A stretch of DNA of 64,000 bases from Hymenobacter tibetensis (GCF_022827545.1 NZ_CP094669.1:5387001-5451000), one strand, 5' to 3'; counted from the stretch's first letter, positions 27,578 through 37,417 are shown. Numbers and translations: made by a program. Notes: generated from the sequence alone by a model not told the origin.

Positions 27578-27777
27578 AGCGTATTTCAAGGGAAAGGGTG
27601 GATACTCACTTGATGCCCTTAACGCACCTAGCACAATTTAGTTAGTGCCTACGCCGTACCACTACCGCAGGCCACCTTCCAGAATCTGCACAGCAACCCG
27701 TCTTCGTGTAGCAAGTGCTTTTCGCTGATAGCACAGCTATGGCAGCAACGGGCCGCGGCGTACTACTCCCGGACCAC

Positions 27778-30429
27778 TCAAAAATCGAAATACTCTCCGG
27801 TCTGGGGTTGAGCAGGCTTCTTCTCGGGCTGCTTTTTCGTTTCGAACGGCTTGCGTGGCTCCGTTGGTAGCGTGGTACTAGTAGCTGCTGCCCCCGAAGC
27901 AGCTGGCTTTAGCAAGCCATCCAGCAAGCCCGGCTTACGCGTAGCAGCAGGCGCAGTGGTAGGCTGGCGAGCAGTTTGCGCCCGGGCACGGTCATAACTC
28001 ACCCGGAAGTTGTCTTCATCCCCTTGAATAGCAAGCAGCAGGCTAGGCCCGGCCGTGCTGTTACCGGGCACCACTCGGGAGAGCAGCCCAGGCAGAATAG
28101 GAATGCTCAGATGATAGTCCATCTGCTGGTCGAAGGTGTGGGTGCCTGTCACGCGCACCAAAGAAGCCGCCTTCACGTTGGAGCGAATTTCCATTTCCGG
28201 CAAATACACCGTGCGGCTCTGGATATAAACCGGCGTCGTGAGTTGGGCAAACCGGAGGTCCCGAAGCCGTTCTCGCCCGGCTATCATCGACAGCTTTTGC
28301 AACGGAGCGAAGTTGTTTAGTTCGCCGTTGCGCACCGTCATCTTCACCTCAGCTTCCAGCTTGTCGGTAAGCGGGTCCAAGCTCCCGCTGAAGTACATGT
28401 CTGATTCGGCGGAGGCGGTAAGAGTGCCGCGCAAGTGCCGGGCCGTAATAAACTGCTGGCCAAAGTCCTCGAACACGTAAAACAGACTGTCGAGGGGTAG
28501 CTGCTGACAACTGGTGCTGGAACTGAGGCGCAACAAGCTAGGCTGGCGGGCGTCAAGGGTGCCGCGGAAGCTCGCACGCCCACCAGCGGCTGCCACGGTT
28601 AGCAAAGATGCGCTTAGCACCTGGTTTTGCATCCGGAACGTACCGCGTAGTTCTTGCCCCCGGAAGCGCCGGAACCGCACGCGTTGCGCATGCGCCCGCA
28701 GATTCAAGGCTAGGCTCGTTGGCAGCCGGAAGCCATAGCCCCCGGGCTGTGCAGCAGCGGCAGTGGCCGCAGAGGTGGTGCTCGCCCGCAAACTCAACAG
28801 CTGATTGAAGTTCAACAGCCGGGATTCCAAGTTGGCATTTATCAGTAGTTGCTGGCGCGGCAGAAGCAACCACCCCAACGCATTTCCTAGCACGCCAGTC
28901 ATTTGAAAGTCAGATCCGCCCACTCGGCCCGTGAAGCTACCGATGGTCACATCATTGTGGCGTAGCACGAAGTTGCCGTTCAGGTTGGAGAACGGCTGCG
29001 TGTAGTCGCGCAACCGGAGCTGCACTCCGCGCAGTGTCAACTCGCCCGTCGATTGTACGGCCGCTGTAGCAGGGCTGGCGCGGAATTCTTTCATCTTGCC
29101 CGCAAACGAGACTTTTAGCTGTGCGGTGCCGCTTCCTCCGCGTATGGCCGCCACTGGGTAGAAACGCAGCGCCCGCGCTACGTCGAGGTCGGCATTGAGT
29201 TCCAATGCAACGCTTGGGTCCTGGAAGTTGGTGTAGCGCAAACTCCCACTGAAAGGCCGGCCGTGTAACGTGCCCCGCACCCCGCGCAGATCCAGCTCTG
29301 ATGTGCGCGCCGAGCGGGAGGTTCCGTTGCTGAAGCTCCCCGTCAGGAAAACCTGCTCGACTGCCTGCCGATAGTCGGGGTGGTAGAAGGATGCATTGCG
29401 GCAGCCGAACTGAAAATCCAGCCGGGGGTTGTTTTCGCCCGCTAGCGTACCCCGGACCGTACCACCAAAATATACGTCGCCGCGGCTGCGGTAGGCGCTT
29501 AGCCGGTTGGCAACCCGCGGTGGCAACAGCGCCAACACCGACTGCACATCCGTATTCCGGCCGTCTAGGCGCACATCTAGGTCCGTGGCTCCCTGGTAGC
29601 TGACTTTACCAGCTATGCCGTAAGCGGCGCGCCCAATGTTCAACTCGGAAGGCTCGATGGTAACCAGCCGCGCCGCCCTATCCACGCGCAGACGCGTCTT
29701 GATTTTCAAGGCTTTGTCGCGGAAATAGGCATCGGAACCCATTTGCAGTGCTTCCACGTGCGTATCGCCTTGGGCAGCAATGTCTACCAGCATGTCATTT
29801 ACATCCAGCTCGGCTTTCATATTTTCCACCTGCACCGTGTAGCGTTGCTGCCGCAGCTGGTCGTGGTAGGTGGTATGGATGCGGGCGAGCTGCACGTTTT
29901 CCAGCCCGAAAGCCAAAGGCTTATCGGAAGGGGCAGATGTGGTGTCATACTGAATCACGTCGTAATTGGGGCGGCCTTGCCCGTCGTGCCCGACATACAC
30001 CTGGCCATCGGTCAGGGTTACGGCCCGGATGCGGTAGTGGCCACGCCATAGGTCCCAGGCATCGAAAGCACAGTAGAGCCGCCGGACCCGAGCCAATGGC
30101 ACCGTATCCTGCGCCAACGAGCCGCTTACCCGTACCTCGTGCAGCGTGATGGATACCCGCGGAAACTGATCGAGCAAAGACACCTCCATACGTCCCACTT
30201 TTACCGGGGTCCGCAGGTAGTGATTCACCTCCTGCACGAACAAGGCAATGATACGGTCTTGCCCCAACCACACGCCCGCTACTGCCCCGCCAAGCACCAC
30301 TGCTAGGCCCAACAGAAAATAAAACGTGAATCGCCGTATCTTTTTCAATCGGTTGCTTTTTCTTGACTTTAAAAGAGTTGAACGAATTTGTCTACCCTCC
30401 AAAGGAATTTGTGGAGGTAAAGTTCGCAC
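27778..30429 (-). CDS. AsmA-family protein (bridge-like lipid transport type)
   Basis: An 883-residue envelope protein with one N-terminal membrane helix (about 32-54, FTFYFLLGLAVVLGGAVAG) and a long periplasmic domain. It opens with the AsmA pattern VNHYLRTPVKVGRMEVSLLD, then FPRVSITLHEVRVSG. The C-terminal conserved segment includes GELNNFAPLQKLSM and SLVRVTGTHTFDQQMDYHL. The tail is Pro/Lys-rich (PEKKPAQPQ). AsmA-like proteins are thought to move phospholipids between membranes or help outer-membrane assembly. The start is GTG at 30429; a TTG at 30348, just before the helix (LKKIRRFTF), is a reasonable alternative. Transcribed away from the tRNA genes. Confidence 0.82.
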   Translation of the reverse strand: MRTLPPQIPLEGRQIRSTLLKSRKSNRLKKIRRFTFYFLLGLAVVLGGAVAGVWLGQDRIIALFVQEVNHYLRTPVKVGRMEVSLLDQFPRVSITLHEVRVSGSLAQDTVPLARVRRLYCAFDAWDLWRGHYRIRAVTLTDGQVYVGHDGQGRPNYDVIQYDTTSAPSDKPLAFGLENVQLARIHTTYHDQLRQQRYTVQVENMKAELDVNDMLVDIAAQGDTHVEALQMGSDAYFRDKALKIKTRLRVDRAARLVTIEPSELNIGRAAYGIAGKVSYQGATDLDVRLDGRNTDVQSVLALLPPRVANRLSAYRSRGDVYFGGTVRGTLAGENNPRLDFQFGCRNASFYHPDYRQAVEQVFLTGSFSNGTSRSARTSELDLRGVRGTLHGRPFSGSLRYTNFQDPSVALELNADLDVARALRFYPVAAIRGGSGTAQLKVSFAGKMKEFRASPATAAVQSTGELTLRGVQLRLRDYTQPFSNLNGNFVLRHNDVTIGSFTGRVGGSDFQMTGVLGNALGWLLLPRQQLLINANLESRLLNFNQLLSLRASTTSAATAAAAQPGGYGFRLPTSLALNLRAHAQRVRFRRFRGQELRGTFRMQNQVLSASLLTVAAAGGRASFRGTLDARQPSLLRLSSSTSCQQLPLDSLFYVFEDFGQQFITARHLRGTLTASAESDMYFSGSLDPLTDKLEAEVKMTVRNGELNNFAPLQKLSMIAGRERLRDLRFAQLTTPVYIQSRTVYLPEMEIRSNVKAASLVRVTGTHTFDQQMDYHLSIPILPGLLSRVVPGNSTAGPSLLLAIQGDEDNFRVSYDRARAQTARQPTTAPAATRKPGLLDGLLKPAASGAAATSTTLPTEPRKPFETKKQPEKKPAQPQTGEYFDF

Positions 30430-30490
30430 AAAGAGTTGCGTAATCGAAAATGACCCTGCATATTTGCAATCCCAAACGGGAAACGCCCTT

Positions 30491-30565
30491 GGGAGATTAG
30501 CTCAGCTGGTTCAGAGCATCTGCCTTACAAGCAGAGGGTCACTGGTTCGAACCCAGTATCTCCCA
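30491..30565 (+). tRNA. tRNA-Val(TAC), copy 1
   Basis: A 75-nt cloverleaf with acceptor GGGAGAT/ATCTCCC, D stem GCTC/GAGC, anticodon stem TCTGC/GCAGA with loop CTTACAA (anticodon TAC), and T arm ACTGG-TTCGAAC-CCAGT. The 3' CCA is not encoded in full. Identical to the second copy 98 bp downstream. Confidence 0.97.
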
Positions 30566-30588
30566 CTTTTACAGTACGCATACCCCTC

Positions 30589-30663
30589 GGGAGATTAGCT
30601 CAGCTGGTTCAGAGCATCTGCCTTACAAGCAGAGGGTCACTGGTTCGAACCCAGTATCTCCCA
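30589..30663 (+). tRNA. tRNA-Val(TAC), copy 2
   Basis: Same 75-nt sequence as the first copy, base for base, after a 23-bp spacer. It is followed at once by a terminator, so the two are probably made as one precursor. Confidence 0.97.
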
Positions 30664-30669
30664 CCCTTT

Positions 30670-30702
30670 AAAAGGACAGTCGATAACGGCTGTCCTTTTT
30701 TT
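30670..30702 (+). terminator. Terminator of the tRNA-Val pair
   Basis: Ten-base arms, AAAAGGACAG and CTGTCCTTTT, around a short loop and followed by a T-run. It starts 7 bp after the second tRNA. Confidence 0.88.
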
Positions 30703-30839
30703 GTTTCTGGAGCTTTTGGTTTCTTCGTGCCACTGGCACAAATGCTGCCTCGCTGAGTTTCAGATCTTCAACAACAAGAGAAAGTAGAAGCTAGCCACTC
30801 AGGGTGTGGAACAGCTGATCGTCTCTTTTGCCGTTTCTC

Positions 30840-32447
30840 GTGTCCGTATCCACTACAGCCCGCAAAGTAAGTGTGGGCGCCTTTTTCAGCCTGCTGCTCG
30901 TGTTGGGCCTATGCCTGCATCGCGACTATGGCGTTTCGTGGGACGAAACCACCGACCATCAGAATGGGGCCGTAAATGGGCGCTACGTAGCGGAGTTGCT
31001 GTTCCCTGGCTTACTACGTGGCAATCCAAAGCTGGCAGCCATTCCTCCTTTAGCCAACTACCATGAGAACGACCACGGCGTCTTGTTCGAGTTGCCAGTA
31101 GCAGCCTTAGGGTTCTTACTGACCCCCAGCGATTCGCAGACCTACTTTTACATGCGGCATCTGCTGATTTTCCTCATGTTTGTAGGCGGGGTGTGGGTGC
31201 TTTATCAGTTGGGCACTATCTACTTCCAAAGCTGGCAGTGGGGGCTGCTGGCTGCGTTGCTGCTTGTGCTTTCTCCACGTTTTTTTGCCGAAGCCTTTTT
31301 CAACGGCAAAGACATTCCCTTCATGGTTTGCTTTGCTCTGGCTATGTATACCCTGTTTCGGTTCATAGCTCAGCCTACTGCATGGCGAATGGTAGCGCAC
31401 GCCGTGGCTACGGCCGCCGCTATTGACATTCGAGTACCTGGCATCATGCTAATTGCTTTCACGATTGGGATGATACTCTTGGAAATAGGCTGGGCGGTTC
31501 CCGGGCGTACAGCCTCTCCGCGGCGCTGGCTTTTCCTAGCGCTCCTGTACCTAGGTCTGACGGCTATCTTGGTGGTTGCTGGTTGGCCGGCGTTGTGGAC
31601 CAATCCGGTTGCACACTTCATGCAGGCCTACCAAAGCTTAAGTCATTTCAACTGGCCTGCTAAGACTAATTTCTACCTTGGGCACTATGTAGCCGTCGAG
31701 AAACTGCCGTGGCACTACATTCCGGTATGGCTGGTTAGCACGACGCCGCTGCCGTATGTGCTCGTTGCACTACTTGGTTTAGCGGCCGGACTCTACCAAG
31801 CCTGCCGCAAGGGCTGGGGCAGCTTGCGTAGCGCTACGGTACGCTTGGAATTGCTGCTAGCAGGGTGGCTGTTTGCCCCAGTCATTATCGTTGTGGCGCT
31901 GGGGTCAGTGCTTTATGATGGCTGGCGACATCTGTATTTTATTTATCCAGCTCTTCTGTTGTGGGCAGTTCGGGGAGTGAAGGTGCTGGCAGAAGCAGTT
32001 TGGCAGAAGCAGAGCACCTGGAAGCTCAGTGCGCTGGGCGTAGGAGTATTTGGGTTGAACGCGCTGTACGTCGGCGGTCAAATGATTCAACTACATCCTT
32101 ATCAGAACTTATACTTCAGCGTATTGCCACCCGCAACAGCCGAGCAGCTTATGGAGCGCGACTATTGGGGGCTTGGGTTTCGAGAAGGCCTCGAATGGAT
32201 TGCAGTACACGATACTTCCTCACACATCACCATCCACACACCGGCTCAATACCCGCTCTACAACAACTTGCTTATTCTTAACCCTGCCGATAGAGCCAGA
32301 TTTCACTATTTCCCTTCTCCTAAATCCCGCTACTTCATCACCAACTTCCGTTGGCAGCCTGATTCCTATCTTAGCTCGCTTGGCCCTGAAGTGTACGTAA
32401 TCAGAGCGGGCGGCATCAAAATATTATCAGTTTTTAGACGCCCTTAG
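30840..32447 (+). CDS. GT-C (PMT/ArnT-like) membrane glycosyltransferase, copy 1
   Basis: A 535-residue integral membrane protein with about ten helices and the GT-C layout. RDYGVSWDE near the N-terminus supplies the catalytic-type acidic residue at the end of helix 1, followed by YHENDHGVLFELP in the first outer loop. LSPRFFAEAFFNGKDIPFM and KLPWHYIPVWLVSTTPLPYV are shared almost intact with the next gene. The soluble tail is short. Such enzymes move a sugar from a polyprenyl-phosphate carrier onto lipid, glycan or protein; the acceptor is unknown. The GTG at 30840 was chosen because it aligns with the start of the paralogue (both have 16 residues before the FF of helix 1); a TTG at 30828 is also possible. 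Confidence 0.8.
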   Translation: MSVSTTARKVSVGAFFSLLLVLGLCLHRDYGVSWDETTDHQNGAVNGRYVAELLFPGLLRGNPKLAAIPPLANYHENDHGVLFELPVAALGFLLTPSDSQTYFYMRHLLIFLMFVGGVWVLYQLGTIYFQSWQWGLLAALLLVLSPRFFAEAFFNGKDIPFMVCFALAMYTLFRFIAQPTAWRMVAHAVATAAAIDIRVPGIMLIAFTIGMILLEIGWAVPGRTASPRRWLFLALLYLGLTAILVVAGWPALWTNPVAHFMQAYQSLSHFNWPAKTNFYLGHYVAVEKLPWHYIPVWLVSTTPLPYVLVALLGLAAGLYQACRKGWGSLRSATVRLELLLAGWLFAPVIIVVALGSVLYDGWRHLYFIYPALLLWAVRGVKVLAEAVWQKQSTWKLSALGVGVFGLNALYVGGQMIQLHPYQNLYFSVLPPATAEQLMERDYWGLGFREGLEWIAVHDTSSHITIHTPAQYPLYNNLLILNPADRARFHYFPSPKSRYFITNFRWQPDSYLSSLGPEVYVIRAGGIKILSVFRRP

Positions 32448-32690
32448 CTTGCAAACTCAACCACGACGGCATCAGACAAAGGCAAGGCTAAAGTTCTTAC
32501 CTGGTTCATTTCTGTTGGTTTGTGAAGTTGCTGCTTACGATTCTCTCTATAGCATAGTCGGTAGTTTTGATAGGTTGTCTGGCGGTTTGCTGAGTACTTG
32601 TCTGGAAAGTATGGCTCTCACGACTTTCGTGCGCTTCTTTGTTTGGCCGAATCTTGCCACGTACTTCACGTGTTGCCCAGTCAGTCTATC

Positions 32691-34352
32691 ATGCCCGTTT
32701 TTAGTGAAGTCCGCAAGCGTAGCGTAAGTGCCTTTTTCGGTGTGCTGCTCGTAGTAGGGCTTTTCCTAGTTGGCGACTATGGCGTATCCTGGGACGAGCC
32801 CAACAACCACCTGAATGGACTGGTCAACCTGAAATACATAGCCAGCCTGGTGCTGCCAGCCGAGCAGATGCAGCAGTTTCCGGCGGCTGCCACCACGCCC
32901 GACATCCGCAATTTCCCGGATGCCCACCACGGTCCGGTGTTTGAAATTTCGGCTATTGTACTGAGTTACCTCCTCACCGACCACGACTCCCGCTCCTACT
33001 ACATCGTGCGGCACTCGTTGGTGTTCGGCGTGTTTGTGGTGGGCGTATGGGCTCTTTACCAAGTGGGCCAGCGCCGCTTCCGAGACTGGCGCTGGGGCTT
33101 GCTAGGCGCCGGGCTACTGGTACTGTCGCCCCGCTTCTTTGCGGAAGCCTTCTACAACGGCAAGGATATCGTGTACATGGCGTTTTTTGCGCTGGCTATG
33201 CACACGTTGTTGCGCCTGCTAGCTCAGCCGACCCTAGGCCGGGCCGTAGTTCATGGCCTGACAACGGCGCTAGTGGTAGACGTGCGCGTACATGGGCTAC
33301 AGCTGTTGCTTTTTACCACCCTAGGGCTGCTGCTAGAAAGCCGTTTCAACTCGACCACCACGCTTACAGCGCGGCGTGTCTGGCAGCTTGGGGGCACCTA
33401 TATGGGCACGGCAGGGATAGGTATTGTGGCTGGCTGGCCTTATCTGTGGGCTTGGAGCGTGCCAGAGCTGCTGTCGGTGGCCTCTCACGCAGTGCGCTAC
33501 CCCTGGGGCTTCACTAACTTCTACTTAGGCCAGCACCTGCTAGCCCGGCAGCTACCCTGGCACTACATTCCGGTTTGGATGCTGGTCACGATACCGGTTC
33601 CGTATTCGCTGGCAGCTGGCTGGGGATTACTTACTGGCCTTCGTGCTTGTTGGCGACAGGGAATCAGTTGGTGGCTGCGCACGCCTGAGAGCCGCACTGA
33701 TCTGCTGTTGGCACTGTGGCTGGTTGCGCCCCTATTGGTGGTGATGCTGACTCACACAGTGGTATATGAAGGCTGGCGGCATCTCTACTACATCTATCCG
33801 GCGCTGTTGCTATGGGCGGTCCGTGGTGTTAGAGCACTGGTGGGGCTTGCGAAACAACGCGGGTGGCGCCGGGTAGTGAGTGGCACGGTCCTGGGGCTGG
33901 CGGCCCTCGAAACCGTGCATACGGCCGGCCGAATGCTACAGATGTACCCGCATGCCAACGTGTATTTCAGCTTTCTGCCCGGTGCTACTGCCGAGCAACT
34001 GTTCGAGCGCGATTACTGGTGCCTCTCCTACAGACAGGGCCTAGAATGGATACTGGCCAACGACACTTCTAAAACCGTGACGGTGAATGCCTTTTGGCAC
34101 TACCCGATTTATAACAACTCATTGATTTTGAAGCCAGAAGAACGGGCTCGTTTGCGCTTCACTCCCAACTACACAGCCCGCTACTACTTGGCCGGTTACC
34201 GCTGGCATCCAAAGCCGTACCTCGACTCACTGGGGGCGGAAGTTTATGTTATTCGAGCGGGCGGGATGAAGGTGCTATCGGTGTTCAAGCGCCTGCCTTC
34301 CACTCCGCCACGGGAAGTAGCCCCTCCTCCCAACAGTGTGCCGTCGCGCTAG
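32691..34352 (+). CDS. GT-C (PMT/ArnT-like) membrane glycosyltransferase, copy 2
   Basis: Tandem paralogue of the previous gene, 553 residues from the ATG at 32691 (MPVFSEVRKRS). It has the same ordered blocks: GDYGVSWDEPNNH, NFPDAHHGPVFEIS, LSPRFFAEAFYNGKDIVYM, QLPWHYIPVWMLVTIPVPY and YEGWRHLYYIYPALLLWAVR. The C-terminal third (TAEQLFERDYWCLSYRQGLE) is shared too, while the last 20 residues are a Pro/Ser tail absent from copy 1. A -7 box match (TAGTTTTG, 32562-32569) in the 243-bp gap suggests it has its own promoter. Sugar donor and acceptor are unknown; the two copies may use different substrates. Confidence 0.8.
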   Translation: MPVFSEVRKRSVSAFFGVLLVVGLFLVGDYGVSWDEPNNHLNGLVNLKYIASLVLPAEQMQQFPAAATTPDIRNFPDAHHGPVFEISAIVLSYLLTDHDSRSYYIVRHSLVFGVFVVGVWALYQVGQRRFRDWRWGLLGAGLLVLSPRFFAEAFYNGKDIVYMAFFALAMHTLLRLLAQPTLGRAVVHGLTTALVVDVRVHGLQLLLFTTLGLLLESRFNSTTTLTARRVWQLGGTYMGTAGIGIVAGWPYLWAWSVPELLSVASHAVRYPWGFTNFYLGQHLLARQLPWHYIPVWMLVTIPVPYSLAAGWGLLTGLRACWRQGISWWLRTPESRTDLLLALWLVAPLLVVMLTHTVVYEGWRHLYYIYPALLLWAVRGVRALVGLAKQRGWRRVVSGTVLGLAALETVHTAGRMLQMYPHANVYFSFLPGATAEQLFERDYWCLSYRQGLEWILANDTSKTVTVNAFWHYPIYNNSLILKPEERARLRFTPNYTARYYLAGYRWHPKPYLDSLGAEVYVIRAGGMKVLSVFKRLPSTPPREVAPPPNSVPSR

Positions 34353-34513
34353 TTGGCTTCAGGGATTCTGTCTTCAGCCTTACCGCGTATAGGCTTTGGT
34401 TTTCACATTGCTACAGAATTTAAAGGCTATGGGCGGATAGAACGTCTGCTTATCCGTAATCTTTGCGGCATCGTTGCCGTTTGCCTACCCGTCTTTTCCT
34501 TCCGCTGCCTTTC

Positions 34514-35695
34514 ATGCCTCTGCTCGAAGTCACCACGCCCGCGCATATTCGTCAGTTCCTCGACTTGCCCACTCGGCTCTACCGAGAGCATCCGCACTGG
34601 ATTTCCCCGCTCGACAATGAGATTGAGGCCGTTTTTGACGCCAAACGCAACCCCAACCTGGCGGAAGGAGCGGTTATCCGCTGGATACTGACTGATGCGG
34701 CAGGAGAAACGATTGGGCGGGTAGCAGCTTTTGTGAACCCTGCCACTGCCCACGCCGATGCCACGCTACCAACTGGCGGCATGGGCTTTTTCGAGTGCAT
34801 TGACGACCAAGCCGCGGCCACTACACTGTTCGAAGCTTGCCGTACCTGGCTCAGCGCGCGGGGCATGGCCGCTATGGATGGCCCCATCAATTTCGGGGAG
34901 CGGGACCGGTTTTGGGGCTTACTGGTAGCAGGCTTCACTGAGCCAAATTATGGTATGTTCTACCACCCGCCTTATTATCAGCAACTCTTTGAATCCTACG
35001 GCTTTCAGCTGTATTTCAAGCAGTACACCTGCTACCGCGAAGTGGCCCTACAGTTGCACCCAACCTTTGAGCGAGCAGCCACACGCTATGCCGAAGAGCA
35101 TCCCGACTTTCGCTTTGCGCACGCCAATAAGCAGGACCCCGAACGCATGGCCCGCGACTTTCACCACGTCTATAACTTAGCCTGGGTGAATCATAGCGGG
35201 GTGGCGGCTATGTCCTTGGACAAAGCGCGTGACTTGGTGAAGCAAATGAAGCCCGTGCTCGACGACCGTCTGCTTTGGTTTGCCTACCACGGCGACGAGC
35301 CCGTAGCATTCTTTGTGAGCTTGCCCGAGTTGAACCAGATTTTCAAGCACGTCGGCCGCAACTTCAACCTATGGGGCAAACTACGTTTCCTGTGGGAAAA
35401 GCGCCGCTACAATCAGCGTTCCGACAAGAAGCTATTCGGGGTTATCTTCGGGGTGGTGCCGGCGTGGCAAGGCAAAGGAGTGGAAAGCGCGCTGATGGTG
35501 CACGCCCAACGAGAGTTTTTGCGCAGCGGCTATTCAGAAATAGAAATGAACTGGATTGGTGATTTCAACCCGCGCATGCTGGCCACTATCCGTTCCATTG
35601 GCGCGCGCATCTACAAAACGCACATCACCTACCGCTACCTGTTCGACCGGGAACGGCCTTTCGAGCGCAGCCCCATCATCCGGGGCAAAGAGTAA
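34514..35695 (+). CDS. GNAT-like N-acetyltransferase family protein
   Basis: A 393-residue protein with two parts. The first (1-180) begins EVTTPAHIRQFLDLPTRLYR and contains GRVAAFVNPA and DGPINFGERDRFWGLLV. The second (about 200-370) ends in a GNAT-like acyl-CoA site, VVPAWQGKGVESALMVHAQ, followed by IEMNWIGDFNPRMLATI. The overall layout is found in uncharacterised Bacteroidota acyltransferases of about 390 residues. The substrate is unknown. The ATG at 34514 is chosen because it immediately precedes the conserved start of the family. It may be cotranscribed with the upstream glycosyltransferase (161-bp gap). It converges with coaE after only 13 bp. Confidence 0.75.
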   Translation: MPLLEVTTPAHIRQFLDLPTRLYREHPHWISPLDNEIEAVFDAKRNPNLAEGAVIRWILTDAAGETIGRVAAFVNPATAHADATLPTGGMGFFECIDDQAAATTLFEACRTWLSARGMAAMDGPINFGERDRFWGLLVAGFTEPNYGMFYHPPYYQQLFESYGFQLYFKQYTCYREVALQLHPTFERAATRYAEEHPDFRFAHANKQDPERMARDFHHVYNLAWVNHSGVAAMSLDKARDLVKQMKPVLDDRLLWFAYHGDEPVAFFVSLPELNQIFKHVGRNFNLWGKLRFLWEKRRYNQRSDKKLFGVIFGVVPAWQGKGVESALMVHAQREFLRSGYSEIEMNWIGDFNPRMLATIRSIGARIYKTHITYRYLFDRERPFERSPIIRGKE

Positions 35696-35708
35696 GCAAG
35701 CGATGCGG

Positions 35709-36314
35709 CTACGGCGCTATCTGCTTGCTAAATGCAGCGTGTAGCGCCACCACTTGCGGAATCAGCAGGTGGGCGTCGTCGTTGTGGAGCACGTGTTGCG
35801 CACGCTGTACTTTTTCTTCTTCACTCATCTGCTTGCCGATGATGGCCAGTATATCATCGGGGGTGCGGTGTGGGTCGCGGCGCAGCACGCGGGCTTGGCG
35901 CACAGCTAATGGGGCAAAGACGGTAATGACCTGGTCGAGCTGCCGATATGCACCTGACTCGTACAGCAAGGCCGCTTCTTTGAGCAAGTAAGGGCAACCT
36001 GCTGCCGCTTGCGCCGCCGACCATAGCGCGAAATCCCGGCCGACAGCGGGGTGCACTAAGGCGTTGAGACGGGCCAGTTGCGTGGGGTCGGCGAAAGCCA
36101 CTCGTGCCAAGTACACTCGGTCAAGTTGCCCTGCGCTATCGAAGGTAGTGGGGCCGAAAGCGGCTGTCAGTTCGTCTCGCAGAGTAGCATCATGGCCCAT
36201 TAGCCATTTTGCTCGCGCATCTGAATCATAAACGGGGGCGCCTAGCACCTGAAACAGCCGACACACCATGCTCTTGCCTGAGCCAATACCACCCGTAATG
36301 CCGATACGAAGCAT
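35709..36314 (-). CDS. coaE: Dephospho-CoA kinase
   Basis: Last step of coenzyme A synthesis: phosphorylates the 3'-hydroxyl of dephospho-CoA using ATP. The 201-residue protein begins MLRIGITGGIGSGKSMVC with the P-loop GGIGSGKS. It then has YDSDARAKWLM, the lid/substrate region HPAVGRDFALW, and PYLLKEAALLYESGAY, the family's third conserved block. It is last in a minus-strand run that includes YbbR and yajC, which is a usual neighbourhood for coaE in Bacteroidota, and starts 66 bp after the YbbR stop. Confidence 0.95.
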   Translation of the reverse strand: MLRIGITGGIGSGKSMVCRLFQVLGAPVYDSDARAKWLMGHDATLRDELTAAFGPTTFDSAGQLDRVYLARVAFADPTQLARLNALVHPAVGRDFALWSAAQAAAGCPYLLKEAALLYESGAYRQLDQVITVFAPLAVRQARVLRRDPHRTPDDILAIIGKQMSEEEKVQRAQHVLHNDDAHLLIPQVVALHAAFSKQIAP

Positions 36315-36379
36315 GCTTTCCAGTTATCAGTTGTTCTGAGATTGTGCCTACCTGCTCTGCAACCCAGCACGCAGCATGG

Positions 36380-37345
36380 CTACTGTTTGGTGCTCACACG
36401 CACGGCACGAGTGAGAATACGGCTGCCCCTTGTAACTCCAGGCGCTTCAACCAAAGTGGGCTTCAACGTAGAATCGGGGCTCATGATGGTAGTGAAGTGG
36501 AGTTGCACTCGCACTTGGCTCCGGTCGAGTTTACTGGTGTCTTCGGTGAAGCACTGCAGCAGCACTTGCACAGTTGCAGGCTGCAATTTATACACGCGGC
36601 CATCAGGAAAGCCTTCCAACTCGGGCACCACCCGCACCGGCACGCTCACCAACGGGCGCGGCTGAAGGCGCACCTGCACTTCAGGCACATTCGTTGTGAC
36701 AAGTTCCGGACCACCAATGGGCACGCGTAGTGTTCCGTTGGTACTGCTGGCGGGCGCCTGCGGCAAATGCACCGGATACGGATCAGCCAAGGCGTCTACC
36801 TGTTGGGCAGGGCCTCTGAATACAATGTCTTTGGGCTCGAACCGAGCCGCATAAGGTAGCGCGGAGCCGTCAGAGGCGGGGCTCAAAACCAGCGGCAAGC
36901 GGCGGCTAACCAATTGGTCGAAGCTCACCCACAGCGTATCGCTGATTAGGTAGTTGAACTGCAACCCCTCCATAGCGGCTTGCAATGCCGGGCGCACAGC
37001 AGCACCCGTCACGTAGCGCGTAGCAGGCAGGTTGCGTAGCAAGGCTATTTCGGCTGGTTTCACGTCCAGCATCAGCTGTTTGCGCAGCAGCTTCCAACCG
37101 CGGCCTGTTACGTTCACCGCTACTTCAGTTGGTAGCGGCTGCACTGGGATGTAACGCGTATCGTCGTAGCGCCAGGCCAGCGGGTACACAATACGCGTGG
37201 TATAGGTTTTACCTAGCGCATTGAGCAGCCAAAACGTGCTAGCGGCCAGAAAGCATGCCAGCACAGCTCGCCAATAGCCTCCCTCCTGCCCGTGAAACGG
37301 ACTGGTAAACCAGCGCAGCAGACGAACAGAGCGAACGAGCGGCAT
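36380..37345 (-). CDS. YbbR-domain membrane-anchored protein
   Basis: A 321-residue protein with one N-terminal helix (about 27-45, AVLACFLAASTFWLLNALG) and an external part made of YbbR-like beta repeats. These start at TRIVYPLAWRYDDTRY, with PTEVAVNVTGRGWKLLR and later GPAQQVDALADPYPV. YbbR/CdaR controls the diadenylate cyclase CdaA in Firmicutes, but no cdaA is in this window, so that role is not claimed. The start was put at the ATG at 37345 (MPLVRSVRLL); an upstream TTG at 37384 is in frame. It sits between yajC and coaE on the same strand. Confidence 0.85.
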   Translation of the reverse strand: MPLVRSVRLLRWFTSPFHGQEGGYWRAVLACFLAASTFWLLNALGKTYTTRIVYPLAWRYDDTRYIPVQPLPTEVAVNVTGRGWKLLRKQLMLDVKPAEIALLRNLPATRYVTGAAVRPALQAAMEGLQFNYLISDTLWVSFDQLVSRRLPLVLSPASDGSALPYAARFEPKDIVFRGPAQQVDALADPYPVHLPQAPASSTNGTLRVPIGGPELVTTNVPEVQVRLQPRPLVSVPVRVVPELEGFPDGRVYKLQPATVQVLLQCFTEDTSKLDRSQVRVQLHFTTIMSPDSTLKPTLVEAPGVTRGSRILTRAVRVSTKQ

Positions 37346-37417
37346 AGCAACAACAGCGAAAACCCTTGTATAGTCGAAAAGCAACCGGCAACGCTGCGGT
37401 TACTGGTTGCTTTTCAG

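Noticed and set aside
30491..30663. Pair of identical tRNA-Val genes as a possible integration site
   Set aside because: No integrase, no displaced tRNA 3'-end copy and no mobile genes downstream. A simple tandem duplication explains it.
34434..34457. Hairpin CGGATA/TATCCG upstream of the GNAT gene
   Set aside because: Six-base stem with an eleven-base loop, within chance expectation for this length of sequence.
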